Positions 26,405 through 38,031 of a stretch of 64,000 nucleotides of DNA are shown piece by piece. Positions within the stretch are counted from its first letter, which is position 1. Each line of letters opens with the position of its first letter. The notes under the pieces are model-generated. The model was not told where the DNA came from and searched no databases. It saw only the letters and a program-made list of their open reading frames with translations. Source of the stretch: Agapetus fuscipes (lineage: Eukaryota; Arthropoda; Insecta; Trichoptera; Glossosomatidae); NCBI GenBank assembly GCA_951799405.1, contig OX637334.1, positions 14,880,001 to 14,944,000 on the forward strand, in the 5' to 3' direction. A program made the translations under genes and the position numbers.

Positions 26405-26628
26405 ATTTAAAGCTCTCGAATGCATGCTCACAAACAAACACGTGTAGTTCGCGCTTACAAATGCTGAATGTGTACTTACAAATAAAATCCAAACCTCAAA
26501 TCAACATAAGCGCTACAACTTTTGCCGACCTTCCCTAACACAGGGGTGACATTGGCAAAGTGAACCATTTTTTACAGTATGGGTGGTCAGCCTCATATCA
26601 ACCCATAAGTCAAGGAATACATATAATA
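26405..26628 (-). repeat. Repeat C copy
   Basis: Minus copy from CATGCTCACAAACAAACACG to CATAAGTCAAGGAAT. The TTAGAT end is missing. Confidence 0.8.
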
Positions 26629-26637
26629 AATAACGTT

Positions 26638-27244
26638 TAAGTAAAGGGGGTGACCCAAATAAGGCCTATGTCCTAATAAGGCCTATTGATGAAATTTCCC
26701 GCTTCGAGTTTTCAAATAGCCGCCAATGTTTGTAGAAGTGTGTATGGACATTAATTAACGCACACAAGCATAACAAGTGGTCCCTGGCGTGAGCATGTTG
26801 GATCCTGGAGTCCAAAACAACCAGGACGCGGAGCGCACGTTTGATTTCTTAAGGTTTTGGCAGAGTAAAAAGTAACATTTTTATTTTTATTTGTACACGG
26901 TGTGCTGTGCTTTCTCTATAGGATAATTATATGTGCAGATATTATGTCCTCTAAGATTTAATATAAGTATTGACAACGTAATGTATTTATTAAAAAAATG
27001 AAAGTTTATTTGTTTTTATGTAGGCCTTATTAAGACACAGGGTTCCCAATAAGGCCAAAATGCCATTTTAGTTATTTGTGTTCACAAAAGTGGGATTTTT
27101 GTTTATAAAGCAATTTTATTTCATTTATTACAAAGTTTAATAAATAAGTATAAGTATTTCAAATAACCATTGCATTATTATTATAAGCCCGCTAGTTATG
27201 TAATAACAAAGTTAAGGTAGGCCTTATTTGGGTCACTTACCTTA
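26638..27244. mobile_element. Inverted-repeat element (AATAAGGCCTA type)
   Basis: Outer segments both read GTGACCCAAATAAGGCCTA inward, with imperfect TAAG-containing outer ends next to TA. AATAAGGCC-type blocks recur internally. No ORF. Probably a TA-target MITE. Confidence 0.65.
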
Positions 27245-27333
27245 TAAAAAAATAACAAAACCTTAAAAAGAAATCGATACAAAAAAGTCAATAATTTCCT
27301 ATCCAAAAAATGTAACAAATTAATAAACCAATA

Positions 27334-27438
27334 TTACAAATCAACATTGCAGATTAGGCGCCACTTCTTCCTGTCCTTGCATACTTCTTTCATTTCATCG
27401 AGAGTCAAATCCTTTTTCATACAAGCCCTTCTTTTATT
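27334..27438 (-). pseudogene. RTE-like LINE C-terminal fragment (LINE 1 family)
   Basis: Minus-strand reading NKRRACMKKDLTLDEMK, EVCKDRKKWRLICN then stop; almost the same as the C-terminus of LINE 1. In frame for 34 codons, then truncated. Confidence 0.85.
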
Positions 27439-27737
27439 ATATTATGATAAGAAAAATAAATATGTTTATAAAAAATATAAATATGAAAAATAAAAATAAG
27501 CATTATTACCTGATGATGATTACTGTGTAGTTTGTGTCCAAATAATTAAAAAATAAAGAGTGAAAATAAAAACAGGGTTTTAATAACTTAAAAAAAAATA
27601 TGTTCGAGTTTTAATGCCCCAGAAAAACTTCAAATTACTAAAAAATAAAAAGGGGCGCCTGTGGCGCCCCTTCATACCTGGCGCCCCTGGGCGGTCGCCC
27701 GACCGCGCCCAACCCTAACGCCGGTACTGATCAGACC

Positions 27738-28205
27738 AGTGAACTTCGTACCTACGAGATTACACCAATATACCCTAAAATACCTTTTGATTTATAGAAT
27801 CAACTATGTGATAATGGACTCGCACGAAATTTGAAATGAGAATGTTTTTCTCGGCTGGCAAACGTCTCAGATCTTATGTGACTAGGGTCCTTAGCAACCA
27901 ATAAGAAAATATATTAGCGTAAGTAGGGTCCCCCATTACCAATAACAAAATATACTTACAATATGTTATAAAATATACAAAATTTTAATACCTCCTATTA
28001 AAATAAAATTAAAATACGTTTGACCCAGCAACTTGGTCGTGTGACGTTACATTTTTTGTTTTTGAATTTGGTGCGGAGTCCACTTTGAGAAATCAACTCA
28101 AATATCTTATTTAATTAACGTTTTTTAATTAATTAATCCTGAATGAATCGCGAGACCGAATAAGGAACTCAGAAATAAATAAAAACGTGCGCGAAACTGA
28201 GGACA
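27738..28205. other. Repeat D copy and AT-rich spacer
   Basis: Plus-type D block at about 27835-28055 (TTTCTCGGCTGGCAAACGTC, TAGCAACCAATAAGAAAATA, GTGTGACGTTACAT). The rest is AT-rich with no gene. Confidence 0.5.
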
Positions 28206-28208
28206 TCG

Positions 28209-29335
28209 TCAAATGGAGTAGGAAGAGGTGACGGCTCCGCGTGGACGTGGATAGATGACAAATGGAGTAGGAGAGGTGACGGCTCCGCGTGGACGTGGAT
28301 AGATGACAAATGGAGTAGGAAGAGGTGACGGCTCCGCGTGGACGTGGATAGATGACAAATGGAGTAAGAAGAGGAGACGGCTCTGCGTGGACGTGGATAG
28401 ATGACAAATGGAGTAGGAAGAGGTGACGGCTCCGCGTGGACGTGGATAGATGACAAATGGAGTAGGAAGAGGTGACGGCTCCGCGTGGACGTGGATAGAT
28501 GACAAATGGAGTAGGAAAAGGTGACGGCTCCGCGTGGACGTGGATAGATGACAAATGGAGTAGGAAGAGGTGACGGCTCCGCGTGGACGTGGATAGATGA
28601 CAAATGGAGTAGGAAGAGGTGACGGCTCCGCGTGGACGTGGATAGATGACAAATGGAGTAGGAAGAGGAGACGGCTCCGCGTGGACGTGGATAGATGACA
28701 AATGGAGTAGGAAGAGGTGACGGCTCCGCGTGGACGTGGATAGATGACAAATGGAGTAGGAAGAGGTGACGGCTCCGCGTGGACGTGGATAGATGACAAA
28801 TGGAGTAGGAAGAGGTGACGGCTCCGCGTGGACGTGGATAGATGACAAATGGAGTAGGAAGAGGTGACGGCTCCGCGTGGACGTGGATAGATGACAAATG
28901 GAGTAGGAAGAGGTGACGGCTCCGCGTGGACGTGGATAGATGACAAATGGAGTACGAAGAGGTGACGGCTCCGCGTGGACGTGGATAGATGACAAATGGA
29001 GTAGGAAGAGGTGACGGCTCCGCGTGGACGTGGATAGATGACAAATGGAGTAGGAAGAGGTGACGGCTCCGCGTGGACGTGGATAGATGACAAATGGAGT
29101 AGGAAGAGGTGACGGCTCCGCGTGGACGTGGATAGATGACAAATGGAGTAGGAAGAGGTGACGGCTCCGCGTGGACGTGGATAGATGACAAATGGAGTAG
29201 GAAGAGGTGACGGCTCCGCGTGGACGTGGATAGATGACAAATGGAGTAGGAAGAGGTGACGGCTCCGCGTGGACGTGGATAGATGACAAATGGAGTAGGA
29301 AGAGGTGACGGCTCCGCGTGGACGTGGATAGATGA
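28209..29335 (+). repeat. 49-bp minisatellite, about 23 copies
   Basis: Unit GTGACGGCTCCGCGTGGACG plus 29 further bases, tandem and nearly identical. Rare changes include a TCTGCG variant near 28381 and a GAGACGG variant near 28673. Because 49 is not a multiple of three and the unit has no stop on the minus strand, all three minus frames stay open for about 390 codons. These are artefacts. Confidence 0.95.
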
Positions 29336-29395
29336 CAATAAGATAACTCGGATATAAAAGTGGCACTAAAAGTAGAAATGAAAAAATATATGGAT

Positions 29396-29660
29396 ACAAA
29401 TACCTAGACATAGTGGTTAACACTTCTGACTCGTAAATAGAAGGTTGTGGACTCGAATCCCGGCGGAACACAAAAAAAATCACCATTATATTTTCAAATA
29501 TGCTCTTGGCTGGGTGGAAAAATCATCAACCTTTACCAAAGACCGGTCACTAAAGGTCCATCCAGCCTTACAGCAACTGGGTCCTACTTGAGAATCGTCG
29601 CTTTCTACAGCGACGACCAAGCTCGCAGAGGGCTCTTGAGGTGTGACACACATCCTAATA
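29396..29660 (+). mobile_element. SINE-A copy
   Basis: The head is truncated at ACATAGTGGTTAACACTTC, with B box GGACTCGAATCCCGGCGG. The body (CCAAAGACCGGTCACTAAAGG, GACCAAGCTCGCAGAGGGCT) follows. It ends in GTGTGACACACATCCTAATA. Confidence 0.85.
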
Positions 29661-30159
29661 TGATTGTACGATTAGAAACCTTCATCATCGTCCCCTTTGG
29701 CGCTACAGCCCGGTGTGGGTCTTGGCCTGTTCGAGTAGTTACCTCCACTTTAGGCCCAGAGCTCGTACCTAAGTCCCTTCCCGCCCCATCGCTTCATCTC
29801 AGGTTTGGCCTTCCCTCATTTCTTCTGCCACTGTTTTGTGGAGCAAATCCTTTTCTTTACATTACAATTTATTACTTATTGTAAGTTGTTCTTACAAATT
29901 CAAAATGAAAGTTGCTCGAATGTAAATACTTTAATTAAGAATTAGCATGCTTCTATAGAATAATTGCTACCTGAAATTAAGCATTTGTTAACGCGCCGTT
30001 ACAGACCAAATAATTGTACAATTTATTTTGTTCTAGGTAATACAATTATAAAAATATTAAGGATCAACGTTTACCAGAAGATAAGTACAAGATGAGTTGA
30101 TTCATCTTAAATCCTAATCCATCTACATTTTCTTTGAAAACTGCGGAATTTCAAATAAT
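29661..30159. other. Unassigned
   Basis: 29690-29880 (CGCTACAGCCCGGTGTGGGTCTTGGCC) resembles part of 41825-41860 and may be a LINE-derived repeat. The rest is AT-rich with no gene. Confidence 0.4.
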
Positions 30160-30345
30160 AACAATGAAAATACCGGCAAGGTTTACTCAGCCTTCACAAG
30201 AAATGAGTACCAGCCCTCTCGGGAGCTGGGAAACCCCCACTTCATCTGAAGTGGTTGGCGTAAGGCCGGCCCCCTTACCTGTAAAAATAAATAGGTTCAA
30301 CTCGCCACATGCGACCCCCTTCGGGGATAACGCGGCAAGAAGTTA
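30160..30345 (+). mobile_element. SINE-B body
   Basis: Contains AAAATACCGGCAAGGTTTACTCAGCC, AAGAAATGAGTACCAGCC, GTTGGCGTAAGGCCGG and CCCCTTCGGGGATAACGCGG. The tRNA-like head is missing. Confidence 0.7.
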
Positions 30346-30471
30346 CACTATGTGTGTAGCTTAGTTGCGTAGTTGCGTTGCGTAACACGATGATTTCATG
30401 GTAGTATGATCCATTACTTCATAATTGAGTTCTGTAAATATCGGATTCTCATAAGATTGTAGACCTGTGTA

Positions 30472-30682
30472 ATCTATAATCTATGTAAGTTGCAAAGATA
30501 TATTAACATTTAAAGCTCATATCAAATGCATGCCCACAAACAAACACGTGTAGTTCGCGCTTACAAATGCTGAATGTGTACTTACAAATAAAATCCAAAC
30601 CTCAAATGAACATAAACCTTACAAATTTTGCCGAATTCAAATTTTGGCAAAGTGAACCAATTTTTACAGTATGTATTTACTC
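30472..30682 (-). repeat. Repeat C copy
   Basis: Runs from the TTAGAT end (AATCTATGTAAGTTGC) to AATTTTTACAGTATG. About 40 bp of the TCCTTGAC end are missing. Confidence 0.78.
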
Positions 30683-30696
30683 ATCTAGAGTTTAAA

Positions 30697-31545
30697 TTTT
30701 TTTTTTTTTTTTTAAGGAATTCTGTGCGGGAGACTCCCCAATTCTTGTGAGTCTTGGGGGTCTATGTCACCCTGGAAGGGTGCCGCAGAGGTGTTGCTTG
30801 AGTTCTTGGTTCTGTCGTGAGGCGCTGCAAGGAAGTGGTGATTGATGTTGGTTTTGAATAAAACCGGATTAAATTGGGAAGGGAACACAGATACAGGTAG
30901 ACCATTCCATAAACGTGCAGTTTGGCAAAGGAATGAGTCATGAAAACGCCAAGTTCTCATAGTTTTGAGATCGACTGCAAAGAGATGAATGAGAGTCGTA
31001 CTACGAGTTTCCCTTTCTGAAATGCGAGGGGGAGGGATAAATGAATGGAGCTCATTAGAACAAGCTCCGTGGTAATATCGATAAAAAAAGACTGAGCATT
31101 CCAACTTTTCTTCTGTGCTAGAGCGGCTGCAGATCGGATGTCAGAGAAGGATCATTGATCAACCTCACTGCCCTCCTTTGCACAGAATCAAGTTGGTCAC
31201 TCAACTTCTTGGACATACCACACCAGAGATGGCTGCCATACTCGATAATGGGGCGGATTTGGGATTTATACAGAGTCAATAACTGGGCTGAAGTAAAAAA
31301 CCTACGGGCTCTGTATAATATGCCGAGTCGCCGGAAAGCGGAAGTTGTGCGAGACTCAATAGCATCATGGTATTTTAACTCTGATGACAGAGAAACACCA
31401 AGAAGATTTAAGTGTTCATGGTTAGAGAGGGAGACATTGTCGAAAGTTGGGAGATAGTTGTTTGGAATCCTCTTTAAGAATATCAGACATGCTTGAGTCT
31501 TTTTGATGTTGAACTCTACAAGGTTGTCAGTGCCCCAACGGCTGA
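30697..31545 (-). pseudogene. Jockey/CR1-like LINE, reverse transcriptase C-terminal part, with poly(A) tail
   Basis: On the minus strand the translation shows NIKKTQACLIFLKR, LGVSLSSELKYHDAIESR, RRLGILYRARRFFTSAQL, YKSQIRPIIEYGSHLWCGM, LDSVQRRAVRLI and, further on, FLCQTARLWNGLPVSVFP. These are the late reverse transcriptase and C-terminal motifs of Jockey/CR1-type LINEs. One in-frame stop follows LQPL, and a frameshift sits at the T run near 31085. A poly(T) tract at about 30700-30715 is the element's poly(A) tail. A 5'-truncated dead copy. Confidence 0.85.
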
Positions 31546-31609
31546 CAGAATTTATTTTCTATCGTATTGAACATTATGAATGGAATGAGGTAGGAACGTT
31601 TTTTATTCT

Positions 31610-31775
31610 GGTTATTTTTTCTCGGCGAGCAAACATCAGTCTTGTATTGGATTACTGTCCTTAGCAACCAATAACAAAATACTTGGATGTCTTTACCTAG
31701 CAACCCGGCCAAGTGACAGCAAAATAGGCCAGTTCACGTGCACACCTCGGTGACATGTTATAAATATTATTTTAG
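31610..31775 (+). repeat. Repeat D copy
   Basis: TTTCTCGGCGAGCAAACATCAGTCTTG, TTAGCAACCAATAACAAAATA, CCTAGCAACCCGGCCAAGTGAC, CAGTTCACGTGCACACCTCGG. Confidence 0.75.
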
Positions 31776-33009
31776 GAGACGCATTTTACGGTCAAATGAA
31801 TTTAGGTTTTTATTTAAATTTTAACGTTAGTTTTATTTTTTCTGCCTAGTTTGAAAAATTCTTTAGACTTGTATTTTCATGGTTTTCACAAACCTAAAGT
31901 AGGTACTTCGTTGGACCTTAAAATATTGTTGCAAACTAGTGTCCAAGCTTAACGTTTCGGAAAATTAAACTCGTAATCAACTTGATGCAAATAAATTCTC
32001 AGTATCATTTGCAAAACATGGTGAAAAGATTTTAGCTCATCGGGAAGTATGCAAATATAGCGGCAGATAGGTGCACTTCTACGATCTCGGTGGTTAAAGC
32101 TGTTCAGTAATAGCAATCCTGCTTCTTCAGTCTATTGCGTATCATCTATCATACATTCATACCCACAAATTCCCCTTATTCCTTCTTTATCTCATCACCG
32201 AGTAGATGCCGGTATTAGCAACAAGCCACTACCATACTAGCAGAATAAACCATGCCGGTATGCAGGCTGTATGATTATGGGTTGGAAAATACATCGAAAC
32301 GAGAAGCCATTTCCGACACCCAAACGCAAACGCTTTACCATAATATTAACTAAGCCACCAACCGGGCATTTTTTACATTTTACAATCAAATGCGAATTCA
32401 TAGTGAAATTGAATATTTTTAATGGACTGTGGTCACATTGTAGTTATCATATTATTAATTAATATTACTTATCTGATTCTCTGGGGGTAATTAGTTGTTT
32501 TCCTTCATCATGAGTCATGACACGGCTAAATACATCACGAACATGTTGATTTTCTTTGCGGAAAGTTGACGCCATGATGGATCCACTTTTTCATGCATCT
32601 TTGCCCAAAAATAACAATTAATAAAGCCAGCAATCAGCTGCCACGTTATGTCTGCCTCTTTTAACTGACCACTCATTTCATAATTAACTATCGCATGTTA
32701 TCAAGACTTTATAAGTTGCTGAATGGACACGTTACGAGTAAAGTAAAATACTTCATACAGTCTACTCTTTTTTATCATTCAAGTAAAGAACATCGAAGGG
32801 CAACGTGGCCGTAGGATTTTTAGACGATTGAACGCAACTTCGGATTGGCGGCTTTGATATCATATGTAGTAGCTTTGTAAATCTTGGAGTTCTGATGGAC
32901 GAGGACAACACAAATGATACTCAGACGACTGAAGAAATTAAACGGATAATATTGTCAGCTAATTGTACCTACATATCTACCTATACTTTTTTTTCTATGA
33001 TACTTGTTG
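31776..33009. other. No gene recognised
   Basis: 1.2 kb with short open frames only. No repeat family or conserved motif was identified on either strand. Confidence 0.5.
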
Positions 33010-33257
33010 TAGTGCCGCAGAGGTGTAAGAGCTTGGTCGTCGCTACAAAGCGCAAATACTCAAGCAAGGCCCAGTTGCTGTAAGGCTGGATGAACATTTG
33101 GTGACCGGTCATTGGTAAAGGTTTATGATTTTTTCAAACCAGCGAAACCCAAATTTGAAAATATAAATGGTACATTTTTTGTGCTCCGCCGGGATTCGAA
33201 CCCACAACCTTCCCATTCAGATTCCGCAGTGTTACCACTGAGCTACGCACCGGTCTA
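33010..33257 (-). mobile_element. SINE-A copy
   Basis: Minus copy. Reading the opposite strand: head CCGGTGCGTAGCTCAGTGGTAAC, B box GGTTCGAATCCCGGCGG, body to GCGACGACCAAGCTC. The B box is the best preserved in the window. Confidence 0.85.
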
Positions 33258-33579
33258 CTTTGGCTACTTCAGCCTCATAATAAGGTTTTAGACACGGAGT
33301 TGTAAGGCCACATTCCACAAAACACTGTCCTCACATTTGCCTTCGAAATCTGGACACTGATTAATCGGGACCGAAGCTCTCTCAATATCATTAAAAAAGA
33401 GATAATTATTTCATGTTTAATAAAGGATGCGAACGTAGTTGATTGAACTTGGAAGATGTCTCAAGACGTTGATGTGGTCTGGTCAATAAGTATTGGTTTG
33501 GTTCCATCCAGATTATTGACCATCAGAACCTGAAAAGCTGTAGTGACGGCTCCTGAAGGACACAGGACAGTGGAAATAC
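33258..33579. other. No feature recognised
   Basis: Spacer before the large minisatellite. Confidence 0.5.
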
Positions 33580-33582
33580 AGG

Positions 33583-36312
33583 AAAGTGAGTATGGGACAA
33601 AGGAGTATGGGACAGAGCCCAGAGGAGTATGGGACAGAGAAGTATGGGACAGAAGAGTATGAGACAGAGCCCAGAGGAGTATGAGACAGAGGAGTATGAG
33701 ACAGAGCCCAGAGGAGTATGAGACAGAGCCCAGAGGAGTATGGGACAGAGGAGTATGAGACAGAGCCCAGAGGAGTATGAGACAGAGCCCAGAGGAGTAT
33801 GGGACAGAGGAGTATGAGACAGAGCCCAGAGGAGTATGAGACAGAGCCCAGAGGAGTATGGGACAGAGGAGTATGAGACAGAGCCCAGAGGAGTATGAGA
33901 CAGAGCCCAGAGGAGTATGGGACAGAGGAGTATGAGACAGAGCCCAGAGGAGTATGGGACAGAGCCCAGAGGAGTATGGGACAGAGGAGTATGAGACAGA
34001 GCCCAGAGGATTATGGGACAGAGCAGTATGGGACAGAGTCCAGAGGAGTATGGGACAGAGCCCAGAGGATTATGGGACAGAGCAGTATGGGACAGAGTCC
34101 AGAGGAGTATGGGACAGAGCCCAGAGGATTATGGGACAGAGCAGTATGGGACAGAGCCCAGAGGATTATGGGACAGAGCAGTATGGGACAGAGCCCAGAG
34201 GAGTATGGGACAGAGCCCAGAGGAGTATGGGACAGAGAAGTATGGGACAGAGGAGTATGAGACAGAGCCCAGAGGAGTATGAGACAGAGCCCAGAGGAGT
34301 ATGGGACAGAGGAGTATGAGACAGAGCCCAGAGGAGTATGGGACAGAGCCCAGAGGAGTATGGGACAGAGGAGTATGAGACAGAGCCCAGAGGAGTATGG
34401 GACAGAGCCCAGAGGAGTATGAGACAGAGAAGTATGGGACAGAGGAGTATGAGACAGAGCCCAGAGGAGTATGGGACAGAGCCCAGAGGAGTATGGGACA
34501 GAGGAGTATGAGACAGAGCCCAGAGGAGTATGGGACAGAGCCCAGAGGAGTATGGGACAGAGGAGTATGAGACAGAGCCCAGAGGATTATGGGACAGAGC
34601 CCAGAGGAGTATGGGACAGAGCCCAGAGGAGTATGGGACAGAGGAGTATGAGACAGAGCCCAGAGGATTATGGGACAGAGCAGTATGGGACAGAGTCCAG
34701 AGGAGTATGGGACAGAGCCCAGAGGAGTATGGGACAGAGGAGTATGAGACAGAGCCCAGAGGATTATGGGACAGAGCAGTATGGGACAGAGTCCAGAGGA
34801 GTATGGGACAGAGCCCAGAGGAGTATGGGACAGAGCCCAGAGGAGTATGAGACAGAGCCCAGAGGAGTATGGGACAGAGAAGTATGGGACAGAGGAGTAT
34901 GAGACAGAGCCCAGAGGAGTATGAGACAGAGCCCAGAGGAGTATGGGACAGAGGAGTATGAGACAGAGCCCAGAGGAGTATGGGACAGAGCCCAGAGGAG
35001 TATGGGACAGAGGAGTATGAGACAGAGCCCAGAGGAGTATGAGACAGAGCCCAGAGGAGTATGGGACAGAGGAGTATGAGACAGAGCCCAGAGGAGTATG
35101 AGACAGAGCCCAGAGGAGTATGGGACAGAGGAGTATGAGACAGAGCCCAGAGGAGTATGAGACAGAGCCCAGAGGAGTATGGGACAGAGGAGTATGAGAC
35201 AGAGCCCAGAGGAGTATGAGACAGAGCCCAGAGGAGTATGGGACAGAGGAGTATGAGACAGAGCCCAGAGGAGTATGAGACAGAGCCCAGAGGAGTATGG
35301 GACAGAGGAGTATGAGACAGAGCCCAGAGGAGTATGGGACAGAGCCCAGAGGAGTATGGGACAGAGGAGTATGAGACAGAGCCCAGAGGATTATGGGACA
35401 GAGCAGTATGGGACAGAGTCCAGAGGAGTATGGGACAGAGCCCAGAGGATTATGGGACAGAGCAGTATGGGACAGAGTCCAGAGGAGTATGGGACAGAGC
35501 CCAGAGGATTATGGGACAGAGCAGTATGGGACAGAGCCCAGAGGATTATGGGACAGAGCAGTATGGGACAGAGCCCAGAGGAGTATGGGACAGAGCCCAG
35601 AGGAGTATGGGACAGAGAAGTATGGGACAGAGGAGTATGAGACAGAGCCCAGAGGAGTATGACACAGAGCCCAGAGGAGTATGGGACAGAGGAGTATGAG
35701 ACAGAGCCCAGAGGAGTATGGGACAGAGCCCAGAGGAGTATGGGACAGAGGAGTATGAGACAGAGCCCAGAGGATTATGGGACAGAGCCCAGAGGAGTAT
35801 GGGACAGAGCCCAGAGGAGTATGGGACAGAGGAGTATGAGACAGAGCCCAGAGGATTATGGGACAGAGCAGTATGGGACAGAGTCCAGAGGAGTATGGGA
35901 CAGAGCCCAGAGGAGTATGGGACAGAGGAGTATGAGACAGAGCCCAGAGGATTATGGGACAGAGCAGTATGGGACAGAGTCCAGAGGAGTATGGGACAGA
36001 GCCCAGAGGATTATGGGACAGAGCAGTATGGGACAGAGTCCAGAGGAGTATGGGACAGAGCCCAGAGGAGTATGGGACAGAGGAGTATGAGACAGAGCCC
36101 AGAGGATTATGGGACAGAGCAGTATGGGACAGAGTCCAGAGGAGTATGGGACAGAGCCCAGAGGAGTATGGGACAGAGGAGTATGAGACAGAGCCCAGAG
36201 GATTATGGGACAGAGCAGTATGGGACAGAGTCCAGAGGAGTATGGGACAGAGCCCAGAGGAGTATGGGACAGAGGAGTATGAGACAGAGCCCAGAGGAGT
36301 ATGGGACTGGAT
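33583..36312 (+). repeat. Large purine-rich minisatellite with higher-order structure
   Basis: About 2.7 kb of 22-bp units (GGAGTATGAGACAGAGCCCAGA) alternating with 15-bp units lacking the CCCAGAG part, plus GATTATGGGACAGAGCAGTATG variants. Long blocks are duplicated: 33895-34282 matches 35275-35662 at a 1380-bp offset, and about 34471-34810 matches 35659-36000 at a 1188-bp offset. Frames are open on several strands only because the unit lacks stops; no protein is proposed. Confidence 0.95.
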
Positions 36313-37048
36313 AAGAAAGGTGGTGGACAAGCAGTTTCAGCTGCGGCTGATCAAGGATACCAATGCTTCTCCCGGGTTGGCGCGCCAATGACGATGGTTA
36401 TGGTTTCTATAATTTACCGTTTAAATATCCCTATGTATATAACGTGTAAAAAATAATTGTATCCATTATTAATAAACATCGTAACTGATATTAGAGTGGG
36501 TGATTTATATTTTTTATGTAAAATAACCCACCCAGAGCACGCCTTGGGAGTGTAGCCATATTTCATCGTCCGACACTTCCGCTTTATCTGAATTTTGCGT
36601 AAATAATACATGTAATTAAAAATATGCTTTTTACATTCGCATAATTTTAAGATCAGTTACCTGTAAAACGTATAAAATATAAGTGGGTATTGAAGACAGA
36701 ACGCGTGTTAAATCCAGCTAGGAGAAGTCGTAAGAATTTTCTCGAAGAAGTAGTCGCTTGTGGAGAGCCTTTTTGGCACACCTGCACCAGTGTGTTATAT
36801 AATAAAGAGTATAGACATCGTAGATGAGTTCATGCATTTAGTGTAACTTCTCGAAGAATTCCCAGCTGTTGTAAGACAGAGGAGAGCCTCTCAAGGCATA
36901 CGCTATAACATTTTCTTTCATCTGTTATTTGACTGACTAAAATGTAATATGTATTATGTGAGATATTTGACAGGTCGACAGTCATCAATTTATTTGGGCG
37001 CAGTCGTTGTGTGAATCATACGTCATGATTTTTTTGAGCTTGATAAGC
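36313..37048. other. No gene recognised
   Basis: Contains a short open tail beyond the minisatellite and AT-rich spacer. Nothing assignable. Confidence 0.5.
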
Positions 37049-37203
37049 AAAATGATATATTTGGTGAGCGCTGTTTTTGTTTGTATCACACCTTAACAGC
37101 TCTCTGCGATCTTGATTATCGCTATAAAAAACGCTTATTTGCAGGAAAGACCTAGTTACTGTAATGTTGGATGGACCATGGACCTTTGGTGACCGGTCTT
37201 TGC
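37049..37203 (-). mobile_element. SINE-A fragment
   Basis: Minus copy: ATATTTGGTGAGCGCTG, AGCTCTCTGCGATCTTG, GTAATGTTGGATGGACC, GGTGACCGGTCTTTG. The head is missing. Confidence 0.75.
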
Positions 37204-37718
37204 CAGATAATACAGCAAGACTGCGTTTTTGAAAATCCTTTAACGATAGGTCATATTAAAAACCCATATTTGATTTGAGAATAGAAGAAAACAGTGCTCT
37301 TTCTTAAACAAAGATAATAAGATACTGAATTATAAAGCCTGACTCTTTTTTGAAGGCCAGAACCTTCACAGGTTTTTACTTTTCCTCTTTCATTTCCAAG
37401 TTTCTAACCAAACACTTCTGGCTCTAAAAGCTTAAACTCTTCCTACTCAACTATCAGCGAGACAACTGTTAAATGTAAATGTAAAAGTGTAGATTATGTG
37501 CGTATACATATAAACTAGGTAAAAGTCGAGTCACTCGAAAGTTATTCGCTTTAATTTCTAATTTGATGGCATTAAAATTTAAATGCCCATAATTGTGAAT
37601 TGCAAGATTTTAAATGCTGTACAGACGAGTTTAACGAAACATATGTATAGTGAAATTTAAGTATCAAATATACTATTTTATGTCACCAGGTAGTTAAATG
37701 GTTTTTGATTGTGTAGGT
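37204..37718. other. No gene recognised
   Basis: AT-rich spacer. Confidence 0.5.
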
Positions 37719-37719
37719 T

Positions 37720-37980
37720 GTTCCTTGACTTATAGGTTGGTATGCGGCTGACCACCCATACTGTAAAAAATGGTTCACTTTGCCAATGTCACCCCTGTTT
37801 CAGGGAAGGACGGCAAGAGTTGAAGGGCTTATGTTCATTTGAGATTGGGTTTTTATATTGTAGGTCCACATGCGGCATGTGTTAGCGCGAAATTATACAT
37901 GTCTGCTTGTGGGAATGCATTTAATATAAATCTTAAATGATATATATCTTTGCAGCTTAGATTAGATTAGATTAGATACT
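37720..37980 (+). repeat. Repeat C, full-length copy
   Basis: One of the cleanest copies: TCCTTGACTTATAGGTTGG, AAAATGGTTCACTTTGCC, CACCCCTGTTTCAGGGAAGG, CATGCGGCATGTGTTAGCG, then GCAGCTTAGATTAGATTAGAT. Confidence 0.9.
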
Positions 37981-38031
37981 TTAAAAAATATCCAACAACT
38001 CAGCGATCTATAGTACATAAAAATATAAATT

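Larger units (their letters stand above)
25354..27729. mobile_element. hAT-type non-autonomous element with nested insertions
   Basis: Ends are CAGTGCCGGTTTTAG and, on the opposite strand at the right, CAGTACCGGCGTTAG. They are flanked by the same 8-bp duplication ATCAGACC (25346-25353 and 27730-27737), the hallmark of hAT. No transposase is recognisable. Inside are a TA-flanked MITE (25581-25833), a repeat C copy (26405-26628), a further inverted-repeat element (26638-27244) and a minus-strand RTE fossil (27334-27438). It inserted just after LINE 2. Confidence 0.9.

Noticed and set aside
28129..29486. Three minus-strand open frames of about 386-425 codons (SSIHVHAEPSPLPTPFVIY type)
   Set aside because: They are the three frames of a stop-free 49-bp minisatellite. 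The repeat unit shifts frame each time, and there is no domain or codon signal.
28209..36312. CRISPR-like array
   Set aside because: Units are contiguous without unique spacers, and the DNA is eukaryotic. These are minisatellites.
33895..36391. Many plus frames (SPEEYGTEEYETEPRGVWD type) and a 273-codon minus frame
   Set aside because: All are shadows of the 22/15-bp minisatellite. Frames open and close with unit phase.
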